Both the position numbers and the translations under genes were made by a program. The notes below the pieces were generated by a model, which was not told the DNA's origin, did not search any database, and was given only the letters and a program-made list of their open reading frames with translations. This document shows positions 6,721-14,640 of a DNA stretch of 14,673 bases, piece after piece. The stretch is from Oxalobacteraceae bacterium (GTDB lineage Bacteria > Pseudomonadota > Gammaproteobacteria > Burkholderiales > Burkholderiaceae_D), in the NCBI GenBank assembly GCA_947446335.1, contig CANFGA010000026.1, positions 1-14,673 of the forward strand, read 5' to 3'. The first letter of the stretch is position 1. The number at the start of each line of letters is the position of its first letter.

Positions 6721-8346
6721 ATGCACTCGACAAAGAACTGTGAAAGTGATGGGCAAGGGATGACTGCGGCAACGAATCTGTATCCCTCGTCGTTGCAGTG
6801 TTTCATTCTTCTCCTCGGTGAATACCGGGCGAAATACGTGCTGATCACCCTATGCGCCGCTGCGGAGGGCGGTGCCCAAGCGCTGCTGCATCCTTTGCTG
6901 ATGAAGGCCATTTTCGACGCAGTATCCCTTCGTGCGGATTTCGGTAGTTTTATCTATCTGGTCGTGCTCTATCTTGCGCTGGGAGTTTCGCTCAACATAC
7001 TGAATTACCTGCTCTCGCTATTGCAGCAGAAGCTGGAAAATCAGATCGTCGGGCAAGCCAGCGGCCACCTGCTGCGCGCTTTTTTCGGCAAGGACTACCG
7101 CGAAATTCTGCGCGAAGGAAGCGGCTACTACGTGGCGCGCATCCGGTCCGACGTGAAGGACGGTCTGGTGCCGATGTTGACCGTCGTAAGGGAGATGACA
7201 GTCAACATCGTCACCTTTGTCACCCTGGTGTCGGTGTTGATTTACCTCTCCTGGCAGGCGTTCATGATCCTGGCCGTGATCATCCCTGTCGCGACGCTGG
7301 TGAGCATCACGGTGAGCAAGAAGATTCGTGGCCTGACCATCATCGAGCGGGACAACGAGGCAGCCCTTCTGGACACGCTTACCAAATCCGTGGGTGCCTT
7401 CAAAATGGTGTGCACCTTCCGGATGGTCCCCAAGACACTCGGCACCTTCTCTAAGAGCATGGATTACGTGCTCGATGCGGGATACAAGAAATTTCGCGTC
7501 ATTCGGCTGCTTCAGGGCGCGAGCGATCTGACGATGGTGATCTCCGACGTCTGTTCGATTTTCGTGGGAGCGCTTTTCGTATTCCGCAACCAGATGACGA
7601 TCGGTTCGTTCATTGCTTTCATGAACGCCTTCTGGCGCTCGGGCACTACCCTCATCAACATTTTCCGGCAATCAGCGGAACTGCACAGCCATAGCGCCAC
7701 GATCAACCGACTGGTAGCGTTCATGAAGGAACAGGCCAGCGCGCCCTGTCACCAGACCGGAACTGCTCTTTGCGCGGCAGCGATCAGCTATGGCTACGGG
7801 TCCGAGCGCATCATTTCGGATTTCTCGATGCGCGTCGAGCCGGGAAAAAGCGCCCTGATCGTCGGCCAGAACGGCTCCGGCAAGACGACGCTTGCCAATA
7901 TCCTGGCCGGTTACCTGGCCCCGTCCGGGGGGCAACTTGAACTTCCTGCCCGGATCAGCGCTGTTACCTTGCCGATCCAATTCCCGCCCACCAAAGTCGG
8001 CGATCTACCGGCGCATGGCGACCTGCTTGGCCTGTTCGGGATCGACGAACCCGGCATTCTGGAAGCCTATCCGGATCAGCTGTCAGCTGGTCAACAGCAA
8101 AAGCTGTCGCTGGCACTGGCATTGTCGATCGATGCGGACCTGTACATTCTGGACGAACCGCTCGCGAATCTGGACGTGGCGACCCGTTCCATTGCCATCA
8201 AAGAAATCCAGCGCCGCACGCGCGGAAAGATCCTCGTGATGATCATGCATGGCGCCGACGAATACGCGACCATGTTCGATCAGGTGCATACGCTCGGAAT
8301 CAATCCAGAACGCACCGAATTGCAGGCAGAAATGCTCAGCTGCTGA
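6721..8346 (+). CDS. ABC half-transporter, membrane domain fused to ATPase (LanT-like, no peptidase domain)
   Basis: The 541-residue protein most likely exports the modified peptide across the inner membrane as a dimer. The first ~330 residues hold the membrane domain, with hydrophobic spans near 36-55, 76-98, 155-177, 179-198, 270-290 and 292-306. The ATPase has Walker A GQNGSGKTT (382-390), Q420, signature LSAGQ (454-458), Walker B LYILDEP (474-480), a D-loop NLD and H510. There is no N-terminal C39 peptidase, so it would not cut the leader. SapB-type loci also pair LanKC with ABC half-transporters. It is likely co-transcribed with lanKC. The start is uncertain: ATG 6721 lacks a clear ribosome site, while ATG 6760 (MTAATNLYPS) has a weak GATGGG 7 bp upstream. 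Confidence 0.9.
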   Translation: MHSTKNCESDGQGMTAATNLYPSSLQCFILLLGEYRAKYVLITLCAAAEGGAQALLHPLLMKAIFDAVSLRADFGSFIYLVVLYLALGVSLNILNYLLSLLQQKLENQIVGQASGHLLRAFFGKDYREILREGSGYYVARIRSDVKDGLVPMLTVVREMTVNIVTFVTLVSVLIYLSWQAFMILAVIIPVATLVSITVSKKIRGLTIIERDNEAALLDTLTKSVGAFKMVCTFRMVPKTLGTFSKSMDYVLDAGYKKFRVIRLLQGASDLTMVISDVCSIFVGALFVFRNQMTIGSFIAFMNAFWRSGTTLINIFRQSAELHSHSATINRLVAFMKEQASAPCHQTGTALCAAAISYGYGSERIISDFSMRVEPGKSALIVGQNGSGKTTLANILAGYLAPSGGQLELPARISAVTLPIQFPPTKVGDLPAHGDLLGLFGIDEPGILEAYPDQLSAGQQQKLSLALALSIDADLYILDEPLANLDVATRSIAIKEIQRRTRGKILVMIMHGADEYATMFDQVHTLGINPERTELQAEMLSC

Positions 8347-8438
8347 AAACGGATGGTTGGAACAAGCCCGTAAATGCGTGACCAGGGATGGAATCAGTTA
8401 ATTGATAGTTTCTAAATTTTCATAGGATGTGTCAGAAA

Positions 8439-9755
8439 ATGCTGAGTTATCATTTGAAAGTGGCTTTGCACAACACGAAGCGGAACAAGGCTCTCACCGT
8501 GTTGATGGTATTGGCCATTGCCGTCGGCATCGGCGCGAGCATGACGACTCTGACCGTGACGCACCTGCTGTCCGGCGATCCATTGCCGGGGCGCAGCCAG
8601 GACATCTATTATCCCCAGATCGACGTTTCCCCCAACTCGAAGGGGCGTGAACCACTGGACGTGCTCGATTATCGGACGGCCATCGACCTGTGGAGTGCAA
8701 AGCAAGGCGCTGCGCAGACTCTGGTAGCAGGAAGTCAGGTCAAGCTGCGCGCGCCGGATACTGCATTGCCGCCTCTGATGATGTCGATGGTATCGACCAC
8801 GTCGGACTTCTTTTCCATGTTCGATATTCCTTTCCAGTACGGAAAAGGCTGGAGCCCGGACGATGACGCCACGCGCGCGCGCGTGGCCGTGATTTCGGCG
8901 AGTCTGAACGAGAAGCTGTTTGGTGGTGCGGACAGCGTCGGTCGGACCATCCGCCTGGGTAATGCGGACGTGCGGATCGCCGGCGTGCTGGCGCTCTGGC
9001 GGCCCGCCCCGCTGTTTTACAAGGTTCGCGGCGGCCGCTTCTCCAATGGAGATACATCGAACTTCTACGGCAAATCCGACGATCTGTTCGTCCCTTTTTC
9101 CACGAGCCTGGAAGTCAATGCGGGCAATTTCCAGGCGTTCACCTGCTGGGGTACGCCCGACCGGCCAGGCTATCTCGAAAATTCGCCATGCGTATGGGTA
9201 GCCCTCTGGGTTCGACTCGACAGCGACAAGGTGGCTGCCTACGATCGTTTCCTGCACAACTACGCAGCGCAGCAAAAGGAAATGGGCCGGATCAAGTATG
9301 CCGATAACACCCGCCTGCGCTCGCTCATGCAATGGCTCGACTTTAACCGCGTGGTGCCGAGCGACGTCAAGCTGCAGACCACGCTGGCCTTTGCATTTCT
9401 GGCGATCTGCCTGAGCAACGTGGTAGGTCTGCTGCTAACCAAATTTCTACGCCATAGCGCCGAAACCGGGCTGCGCCGGGCGCTGGGCGCCACGCGCATC
9501 GCGGTCTTCACCCAGTGCATGGTGGAGTCGGCTGTCGTGGGCGTCTGCGGCGGCATAGGCGGCTTGCTGCTGACCCAGCTCGGTCTGTACCTAGTGCGCC
9601 GTCAACCCGTGCCGTATGTCGACATGGCTTATCTGGACGTGCCGATGTTCTTGTTGACATTCGCGTTGTCCGTGGCGGTGAGCCTGGTCGCTGGAATGTT
9701 GCCAGCCTTGCGCGCCACGCTGATCCAGCCCGCGTCGCAGTTGAATCAGTTATAG
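8439..9755 (+). CDS. MacB/FtsX-type ABC permease, first subunit
   Basis: This is a 438-residue inner-membrane permease of the MacB/LolC type without its own ATPase domain. It shows one N-terminal membrane span (about 19-40), a large periplasmic core domain (about 45-305) and three C-terminal spans (about 313-336, 361-384 and 402-423). ETGLRRALGATRIAVFTQ (342-359) is the conserved cytoplasmic coupling segment that contacts the ATPase. I prefer the ATG at 8439 (MLSYHLKVAL), with AGGA at 8424-8427; the ATG at 8427 overlaps that site. About 90 non-coding bp separate it from the half-transporter gene. Its stop lies 8 bp before the second permease start, so the two are coupled. It probably works with the separate ATPase at 12367-13074. 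Confidence 0.9.
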   Translation: MLSYHLKVALHNTKRNKALTVLMVLAIAVGIGASMTTLTVTHLLSGDPLPGRSQDIYYPQIDVSPNSKGREPLDVLDYRTAIDLWSAKQGAAQTLVAGSQVKLRAPDTALPPLMMSMVSTTSDFFSMFDIPFQYGKGWSPDDDATRARVAVISASLNEKLFGGADSVGRTIRLGNADVRIAGVLALWRPAPLFYKVRGGRFSNGDTSNFYGKSDDLFVPFSTSLEVNAGNFQAFTCWGTPDRPGYLENSPCVWVALWVRLDSDKVAAYDRFLHNYAAQQKEMGRIKYADNTRLRSLMQWLDFNRVVPSDVKLQTTLAFAFLAICLSNVVGLLLTKFLRHSAETGLRRALGATRIAVFTQCMVESAVVGVCGGIGGLLLTQLGLYLVRRQPVPYVDMAYLDVPMFLLTFALSVAVSLVAGMLPALRATLIQPASQLNQL

Positions 9756-9763
9756 AGGATGCC

Positions 9764-10981
9764 ATGCAGACCCGTTTTATTATTGCCGCCCTGCGCAAGC
9801 ACAGACTGGCTACCTTCCTGATTACATTGCAAATTTCCTTGGCCTGCGCGGTGCTGTGCAACGCCTGCTTTCTGGTTGTGGAGCGGTTTCAGACGACCCA
9901 GATCGACAGCGGTGTGGCGGAGGCTTCCTTGGGGGTCATTAAGTTGTCGGGGTTCGACCCGCAGCAAGCGAACGATCTGAACGCCCGCGTGATCAATGCG
10001 TTGCGCGGCGTCGCTGGCGTGCAAGCCATCAGTGCGGTCAACATGGTGCCGTTTGGCGAGTCTGCAGCCCGGGCCGGGGTTATGCTCGATCCGGAAAAAA
10101 AGCACTTCGGCGGTGTGATCGATTTTTATGTTGGCGACAGCAACGCCATCGAGGCTTTTGGACTGCGACTGGTAGCCGGGCGTTTGCCGGCGCCGGACGA
10201 GTACAACCCGGTCACCCAATATGTTCCCGCTAATCCGCCCATACTGATCACGCGCACGCTGGCAGCGCATTTCTGGCCTGGCCAAAACCCGGTCGGACAG
10301 CAGATTTGGGCCATGGACACGAGTTTCAAGGTCATTGGTGTGATCGATCACCTTTCCGTGGTCGCCCCTGGTGGCGGTGAAAGCGAGGATCCGGATTGGT
10401 CTGTCTTCGTGCCGGCGGTGGCCGGGCTGCACCTGTCAGGCAAGTACCTGATCCGGGGAAGCCTAACCGACATGACGCGGATCATGCGCGATTCCAAACA
10501 GGCTGTGCTCAACGCTGCTTCCGATACCGTCCTCGACCTGGACCAGAGCCGCAGCCTGATCGAACTGCGCGATAGCTATTTTGAAAGTTCCCTAGTAATG
10601 GTGGCATTGCTGATGAGCGTGATCGTCGCCCTGCTGGGGACGACGGCACTGGGCATTGTCGGGCTTTCCAGCTTCTGGGTAATTCAGCGGCGTAAGCAGA
10701 TCGGCATCCGGCGTGCACTGGGCGCAACTAAAGGCGACGTTCTGCGTTATTTCCAGATTGAGAACTTGATCATCGTCACACTGGGCATCCTGCTAGGCAT
10801 GATGCTCGCCTATGGACTGAACCTCGGCCTGATGCGGTTCTACGAACTGCCACGGCTGCCGATCTGGTACCTGCCGATCGGCGCCGTCATGCTCTGGATA
10901 ATCGGACAGATTGCGGTACTGGTTCCGGCAATGCAGGCCTCTGCCATCTCGCCGATGGCGGCCATAAAAGGACTCCAATAA
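9764..10981 (+). CDS. MacB/FtsX-type ABC permease, second subunit
   Basis: This 405-residue protein has the same layout as the preceding permease but a clearly different sequence. It has a first span at about 15-38, a periplasmic domain to about 270, and spans near 275-302, 332-354 and 368-390. The coupling motif IGIRRALGATKGDVLRYF is at 313-330, and the end SPMAAIKGLQ is typical of MacB permeases. The start at 9764 has AGAGGA (9754-9759), which overlaps the preceding stop codon; the longer frame beginning at 9515 would overlap the first permease by 240 bp and is rejected. Two unlike neighbouring permeases suggest a heterodimer, as in LolC/LolE, rather than the MacB homodimer. Confidence 0.9.
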   Translation: MQTRFIIAALRKHRLATFLITLQISLACAVLCNACFLVVERFQTTQIDSGVAEASLGVIKLSGFDPQQANDLNARVINALRGVAGVQAISAVNMVPFGESAARAGVMLDPEKKHFGGVIDFYVGDSNAIEAFGLRLVAGRLPAPDEYNPVTQYVPANPPILITRTLAAHFWPGQNPVGQQIWAMDTSFKVIGVIDHLSVVAPGGGESEDPDWSVFVPAVAGLHLSGKYLIRGSLTDMTRIMRDSKQAVLNAASDTVLDLDQSRSLIELRDSYFESSLVMVALLMSVIVALLGTTALGIVGLSSFWVIQRRKQIGIRRALGATKGDVLRYFQIENLIIVTLGILLGMMLAYGLNLGLMRFYELPRLPIWYLPIGAVMLWIIGQIAVLVPAMQASAISPMAAIKGLQ

Positions 10982-11050
10982 TGCACATCCTTTTGCGCTG
11001 GTCGCCATCGCCGAGACAGTCATGTTCCACACGCTTGGAGGCCGCTGCGC

Positions 11051-11095
11051 ATGCGGTCTTCAAATGACGCCAATTTTACTGCTTACCATACATGA
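11051..11095 (+). CDS. Possible 14-codon upstream minicistron coupled to the adaptor gene
   Basis: GGAGG (11037-11041) is the strongest ribosome site in the 110-bp gap between the second permease and the adaptor. It lies 9 bp before an ATG that opens MRSSNDANFTAYHT. The stop TGA overlaps the adaptor start in an ATGA at 11092-11095. The adaptor ATG itself lacks a ribosome site, so ribosomes ending this short frame could restart on the adaptor. The gap also holds a 28-codon frame (10981-11067) whose ATG overlaps the permease stop as TAATG. Neither peptide resembles anything I know. Confidence 0.35.
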   Translation: MRSSNDANFTAYHT

Positions 11096-12357
11096 TCGCC
11101 GACACCTTCGTCCAGGACACCCACCGTCCCCCCACCCGCTCGCGTGGGCCGCTTTGGCTCGCCACCGGCCTGGTTGTCCTTGCGCTACTCGCTTGGGCCG
11201 GCTGGCACTTCAACGGCGTGCTGACTGGCGGCCCCAGCTATAGCCGCGACCGCCTCACCTTCGGCACCGTGGAACTAGGCGATTTGACGCGCGACGTGGC
11301 CGCCGAGGGCCGCGTAGTGGCGTCAGCGGCGCCCACGCTCTATGCCGGCTCCGCTGGCACGGCTACCTTTGCCGTACAGTCCGGCAACATTATCAAGGCC
11401 GGCCAGATTCTGGTGCGGATCTCCAGCCCGGAGCTGTTGGCGAGTCTCGCCCAGGCGCGCAGCGCCGCCGATGCCCTCAAGAGCGACTGGCGGCGCGCCG
11501 AAGCCGATACCCGCCAGGCCCGCGCCAGCGCCGAAGCCGACGTGCAGACCGCCGCGCTCGCTCGCACGACCGCCGAGAACGACCTTGCCCGTCAAACCCG
11601 TGCCTTCGAGGCCGGTGCCGCCGCAGGTATGGCGGTCGATCAGGCACACGACGCGCTGGCCCGTGCCAGTATTACGCATGAGCAATCCAAACTGGCGCTG
11701 ACGCTGAAGGACAATTCCATACGCTTCGAACTCGCCGCCCGCCGCCAGGCCCACGAGCGTGCCGCGCTGCAAGTGGCCGATTTGCAGCGCCAACAGGGTG
11801 AACTGGCGGTGCGCGCACCAGTGGACGGTCAAGTGGGCGAGCTCTTTGTGGCCGACCAGTCCACCGTTGCAAAAGACGCCAAGCTGGTGGCCGTCATCGA
11901 TCTCACCCAGCTTGAAGTGCAATTGCAAGTAGCCGAAAGCCAGGCGCGCGAACTGGCGCCAGGCATGCAGGGAGAAATAAGCGGCAACGGCCAGCATTGG
12001 CGTGGACGCATCAGCAGCGTTTCGCCCGTAGTGGTCAACGGCGAAGTGGCTGCCCGTCTACGCTTTGACGGTACCCAGCCTGAAGCGCTGCGTCAGAACC
12101 AGCGCCTTTCGGTGCGTGTGCTGCTCGATCACCGCAAGCGGGTGTTGCGCGTGGAGCGCGGCTCGTTCGTCGAAGAGGGTGGAGGGCGCTGGGCTTATGT
12201 AACACAAGGCAATATCGCTACCAAGCGTCCCATTCGCCTCGGCGCGCAAAGTCTGACCCAAGTCGAGGTGCTGGACGGCCTCAAGACCGGTGACAAAATC
12301 GTCATTGCCGGCAGTGGCGTGTTCAAGAGCGCCGATCGTGTTCAATTGACTCAGTAA
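11092..12357 (+). CDS. HlyD/MacA-type periplasmic adaptor protein
   Basis: The 421-residue membrane-fusion protein would link the inner-membrane permeases to the outer-membrane channel. A short cytoplasmic start is followed by a membrane anchor at about 21-38. Two lipoyl half-motifs (about 84-110 and 238-270, with RAPVDGQVGEL) flank an Ala-rich helical hairpin (about 112-235), the part that reaches TolC. Beta-barrel and membrane-proximal domains follow, ending KTGDKIVIAGSGVFKSADRV. An in-frame stop at 11065-11067 rules out a longer start, and no ribosome site precedes the ATG, so translation may depend on the overlapping minicistron. The ATPase gene follows 9 bp after its end. The family is clear; the cargo is inferred from context. 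Confidence 0.92.
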   Translation: MIADTFVQDTHRPPTRSRGPLWLATGLVVLALLAWAGWHFNGVLTGGPSYSRDRLTFGTVELGDLTRDVAAEGRVVASAAPTLYAGSAGTATFAVQSGNIIKAGQILVRISSPELLASLAQARSAADALKSDWRRAEADTRQARASAEADVQTAALARTTAENDLARQTRAFEAGAAAGMAVDQAHDALARASITHEQSKLALTLKDNSIRFELAARRQAHERAALQVADLQRQQGELAVRAPVDGQVGELFVADQSTVAKDAKLVAVIDLTQLEVQLQVAESQARELAPGMQGEISGNGQHWRGRISSVSPVVVNGEVAARLRFDGTQPEALRQNQRLSVRVLLDHRKRVLRVERGSFVEEGGGRWAYVTQGNIATKRPIRLGAQSLTQVEVLDGLKTGDKIVIAGSGVFKSADRVQLTQ

Positions 12358-12366
12358 GGAATTGCC

Positions 12367-13074
12367 ATGTTGCAGATGTATCACATTACCAAGGTCTACC
12401 AAACCGAAACGGTTGAAACCGCTGCACTACGTGACTTTAATCTGAGCGTTGCAAAGGGGGAGTTCGTCGCCGTCACAGGCCCATCTGGCTCTGGCAAGAG
12501 CACGTTTTTGAGTATCGCCGGCCTGCTCGAAGCGTCCACCGCCGGCCGCTATGTCCTCGATGGCACCGATGTGAGCGGCATGAACGACAACCAGCGCAGC
12601 CATCTACGGAACGAAAAAATCGGTTTTATCTTCCAGGCCTTCAACCTGATCTCGGACCTGAACGTCATCGACAATATCGAAGTCCCGCTGGGCTACCGGG
12701 GTCTCAGGGCCACCGAGCGGCGCGAACTCGCACAGGCCGCGCTGGCCAGGGTAGGGCTGTCTGGCCGGGCAAAACACTACCCGGCCCAACTTTCCGGTGG
12801 CCAGCAACAGCGCGTCGCCATTGCCCGTGCCCTCGCCGCGACGCCGCCATTGCTGCTGGCTGACGAACCCACCGGCAACCTCGACAGTGGGATGGCCCGC
12901 GGCGTGATGGAACTGCTGGAAGAGTTGCACGCCAGCGGCTCGACGATCGTCATGGTCACGCACGATTTGCACCTTGCCGAGCGCGCCCAGCGCATCGTGC
13001 GCGTCATGGACGGGCAGGTGGCCGATATACAGCACGACATCGCGCTGGTCAATCCGATCGGATTCACGGCTTGA
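12367..13074 (+). CDS. MacB/LolD-type ABC transporter ATPase
   Basis: This free-standing 235-residue ATPase would power the permease pair. It shows Walker A GPSGSGKST (38-46), Q-loop FIFQAFNLI (Q90), signature LSGGQQQRVAIARAL starting at 142, Walker B LLLADEPTGNLD (162-173) and H199 in MVTHD. The DEPTGNLD form and the length are typical of the MacB/LolD/FtsE group. AAGGA (12356-12360) overlaps the adaptor's stop codon and lies 6 bp before the ATG. In MacB proper this domain is fused to the permease; here it is encoded separately and downstream of the adaptor. It overlaps the next gene by 4 bp. Confidence 0.95.
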   Translation: MLQMYHITKVYQTETVETAALRDFNLSVAKGEFVAVTGPSGSGKSTFLSIAGLLEASTAGRYVLDGTDVSGMNDNQRSHLRNEKIGFIFQAFNLISDLNVIDNIEVPLGYRGLRATERRELAQAALARVGLSGRAKHYPAQLSGGQQQRVAIARALAATPPLLLADEPTGNLDSGMARGVMELLEELHASGSTIVMVTHDLHLAERAQRIVRVMDGQVADIQHDIALVNPIGFTA

Positions 13075-14342
13075 AGCATATTGTGTGTGGTTTTCTATTT
13101 GCCACTTGCGCCCATGTGGCGGCAGAACCTAGCGACGACCTGCTGACCTTGTACACCCAGGCCCGCCACAACTACCCGGCATTGCAACAGGCCGTCGCGC
13201 AGGCGGGCGCGGCCGACGCCGACGCCGATAGGGTGCGTGCCGCGCTGCTGCCGCAATGGAATCTGAATGTGACGCCTCAGCGCACGGATGGCACGACCAC
13301 GAATGTTGCTACCAGCCAGATCAGCCAGGCGCTTATCAACCTGGCTGCGATGGATTCCTGGAAAGCCGCGCGTTCCGATGCTATTGCGCAAGACGCCAAC
13401 CTGCGGGCGGCCAAGCAAGCGTTGCTGGCAGAGGTCGCTGTGCGCTACTTCACGTTGCTTTCCGCACAAAATCAGCTGAGCATACTGACCGCCAACGAGG
13501 CCGCGTTTGCTGAGCTCGTGCGGCAAAGCGAGGTGCGCGTAGCCGAGCGGCTGTCGGCCCAGGTTGACGTGGACCAGGCCCGCGCCTACCTCGGGCTCGC
13601 CCAAGGCGCCACGCAGCAGGCACGCGAAACGGTGGCCGACGGGCGTCAAGCCATCCAGGAACTCACGGGTCAGTCGCCCTTGCCGCTTCGTCCCCTGCGC
13701 AAAGGTTTTCGCCCCGTGGCGCCGCAACCATCCAACCCGGCTGCCTGGGAGGCCGGGTTGGATGGTCATCCTCTGCTGCAGGCGGGTAGCGCCAGTGTAG
13801 TTGCGGCACAGGAACGCATTAATGCGGCCCGCGCGGGGCATCTGCCGACCTTGGGTCTGACCTTCACCACGCAGCGAGCGCCGATGGGCAGTTTGCCCAC
13901 AGGCCCGCAGTCCACAAATAGCTCCCTGGGCCTGCAACTGACGATTCCCTTGTACCAGGGAGGTGCTACGTTCGCGCAGCAAAAACAAGCCGTGTTCGCG
14001 CGGGATGCCACGTCGGCACAGCTCGAAGCGAGCCGCCGAAGTATCGTGCGTAATATCCACGCGCAGTGGCGGGCCGCACAGGGCAGCGTGACGGAAATCA
14101 TCACCTCCGAGGCGGCGGCCTTGGCCGCCGACCGCTCGCTTACAGCAGTCCGCTCGGGCCATCAGTACGGCATGCGCAGCCTGTTCGATGTGCTCAATGC
14201 CATCCAGACCAATGGCCAAGCGAAACTGGGACTCACTCAGGCACGCCACCGCTACGTGGTCGCGCTGCTGCTGCTGAAACAGGCGGCGGGGCGCTTGAGT
14301 GTCGATGACCTCGTCAGCATTAATGCGTTGTTGGAACCTTGA
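13071..14342 (+). CDS. TolC-like outer-membrane efflux protein
   Basis: The 423-residue protein would form the outer-membrane channel of the tripartite pump. The start is a TTG whose TTGA overlaps the ATPase stop codon. It is preferred because it yields a plausible signal peptide, MKHIVCGFLFATCAHVAA, with cleavage before EPSDD. Starting at GTG 13083 would shorten that signal. Two related outer-membrane efflux repeats are visible. The second carries RAGHLPTLGLTFT and the beta-strand/turn signature GLQLTIPLYQGG (about 287-298), followed by long helices. The length is usual for the family. It is probably translated by coupling to the ATPase, which keeps pump parts in proportion. I see no clear terminator after it. 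Confidence 0.92.
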   Translation: MKHIVCGFLFATCAHVAAEPSDDLLTLYTQARHNYPALQQAVAQAGAADADADRVRAALLPQWNLNVTPQRTDGTTTNVATSQISQALINLAAMDSWKAARSDAIAQDANLRAAKQALLAEVAVRYFTLLSAQNQLSILTANEAAFAELVRQSEVRVAERLSAQVDVDQARAYLGLAQGATQQARETVADGRQAIQELTGQSPLPLRPLRKGFRPVAPQPSNPAAWEAGLDGHPLLQAGSASVVAAQERINAARAGHLPTLGLTFTTQRAPMGSLPTGPQSTNSSLGLQLTIPLYQGGATFAQQKQAVFARDATSAQLEASRRSIVRNIHAQWRAAQGSVTEIITSEAAALAADRSLTAVRSGHQYGMRSLFDVLNAIQTNGQAKLGLTQARHRYVVALLLLKQAAGRLSVDDLVSINALLEP

Positions 14343-14375
14343 ATTGAAGTAATAGGTCTATGAATCCCAGCCTAA

Positions 14376-14579
14376 TCAGCCTTTGATTTCGGTGGCTAAA
14401 TCCTGGACATGGGGCAGCAGCGAATCCCAGTCACCTGGGGTAATTCGGTGTCCGTGCCAACGTGAGACCATGTCCGGCATGCCGAGCTTTTGCGCTGCGC
14501 AGTACTCGAGTACGCCGAGTTTCTGGCTGTTGACGTCCTGCATGTCGGTTGAAACGCGCAGATAGGCGTAAATGGTCAT
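14376..14579 (-). pseudogene. Truncated serine recombinase (resolvase/invertase N-terminus)
   Basis: The minus-strand frame begins MTIYAYLRVSTDMQDVNSQK, which is the catalytic start of serine recombinases with R8 and the nucleophile S10. It continues through KLGVLEYCAAQKLGMPDMV, then loses resemblance to the family and stops after 67 residues, where about 190 are usual. The dimer helix and the DNA-binding helix-turn-helix are missing, so it should be inactive. The start at 14579 has AGGA 7 bp upstream (reading on the minus strand). It marks old recombination at the right edge of the island. Confidence 0.8.
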
Positions 14580-14600
14580 GAAGTGTCCTGTTGGCATTCG

Positions 14601-14640
14601 TGTTCAGATAATGCATTTATTTGAACACATAGCGTTCAAA
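14601..14640. repeat. TTGAAC inverted repeats upstream of the recombinase remnant
   Basis: TTTGAAC (14620-14626) and GTTCAAA (14634-14640) are perfect 7-bp inverted arms with a 7-bp spacer. A third half-site, TGTTCA (14601-14606), faces the central TGAACA (14622-14627). Repeated half-sites just upstream of a serine recombinase gene are where its recombination site or operator is normally found, so this is probably a leftover res-like site. Confidence 0.5.

Noticed and set aside
6721..7020. C39 leader-peptidase domain in the half-transporter
   Set aside because: The first membrane span starts within about 35 residues of the N-terminus, so there is no room for the roughly 130-residue peptidase domain, and no Cys/His catalytic motif is seen.
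8412..9332. Minus-strand frame (306 codons) opposite the first permease
   Set aside because: It has no recognisable domain, and the permease on the plus strand shows the correct membrane layout and coupling motif.
9515..9763. N-terminal extension of the second permease to an ATG at 9515
   Set aside because: It would overlap the first permease by 240 bp, and the extension is Arg-rich with no permease character. ATG 9764 has a good ribosome site and the expected first membrane span.
13095..14249. Long minus-strand frame (384 codons) opposite the TolC-like gene
   Set aside because: It is rich in Arg, Gly and His as expected from the complement of GC-rich coding DNA, and the plus strand encodes a recognisable outer-membrane protein.
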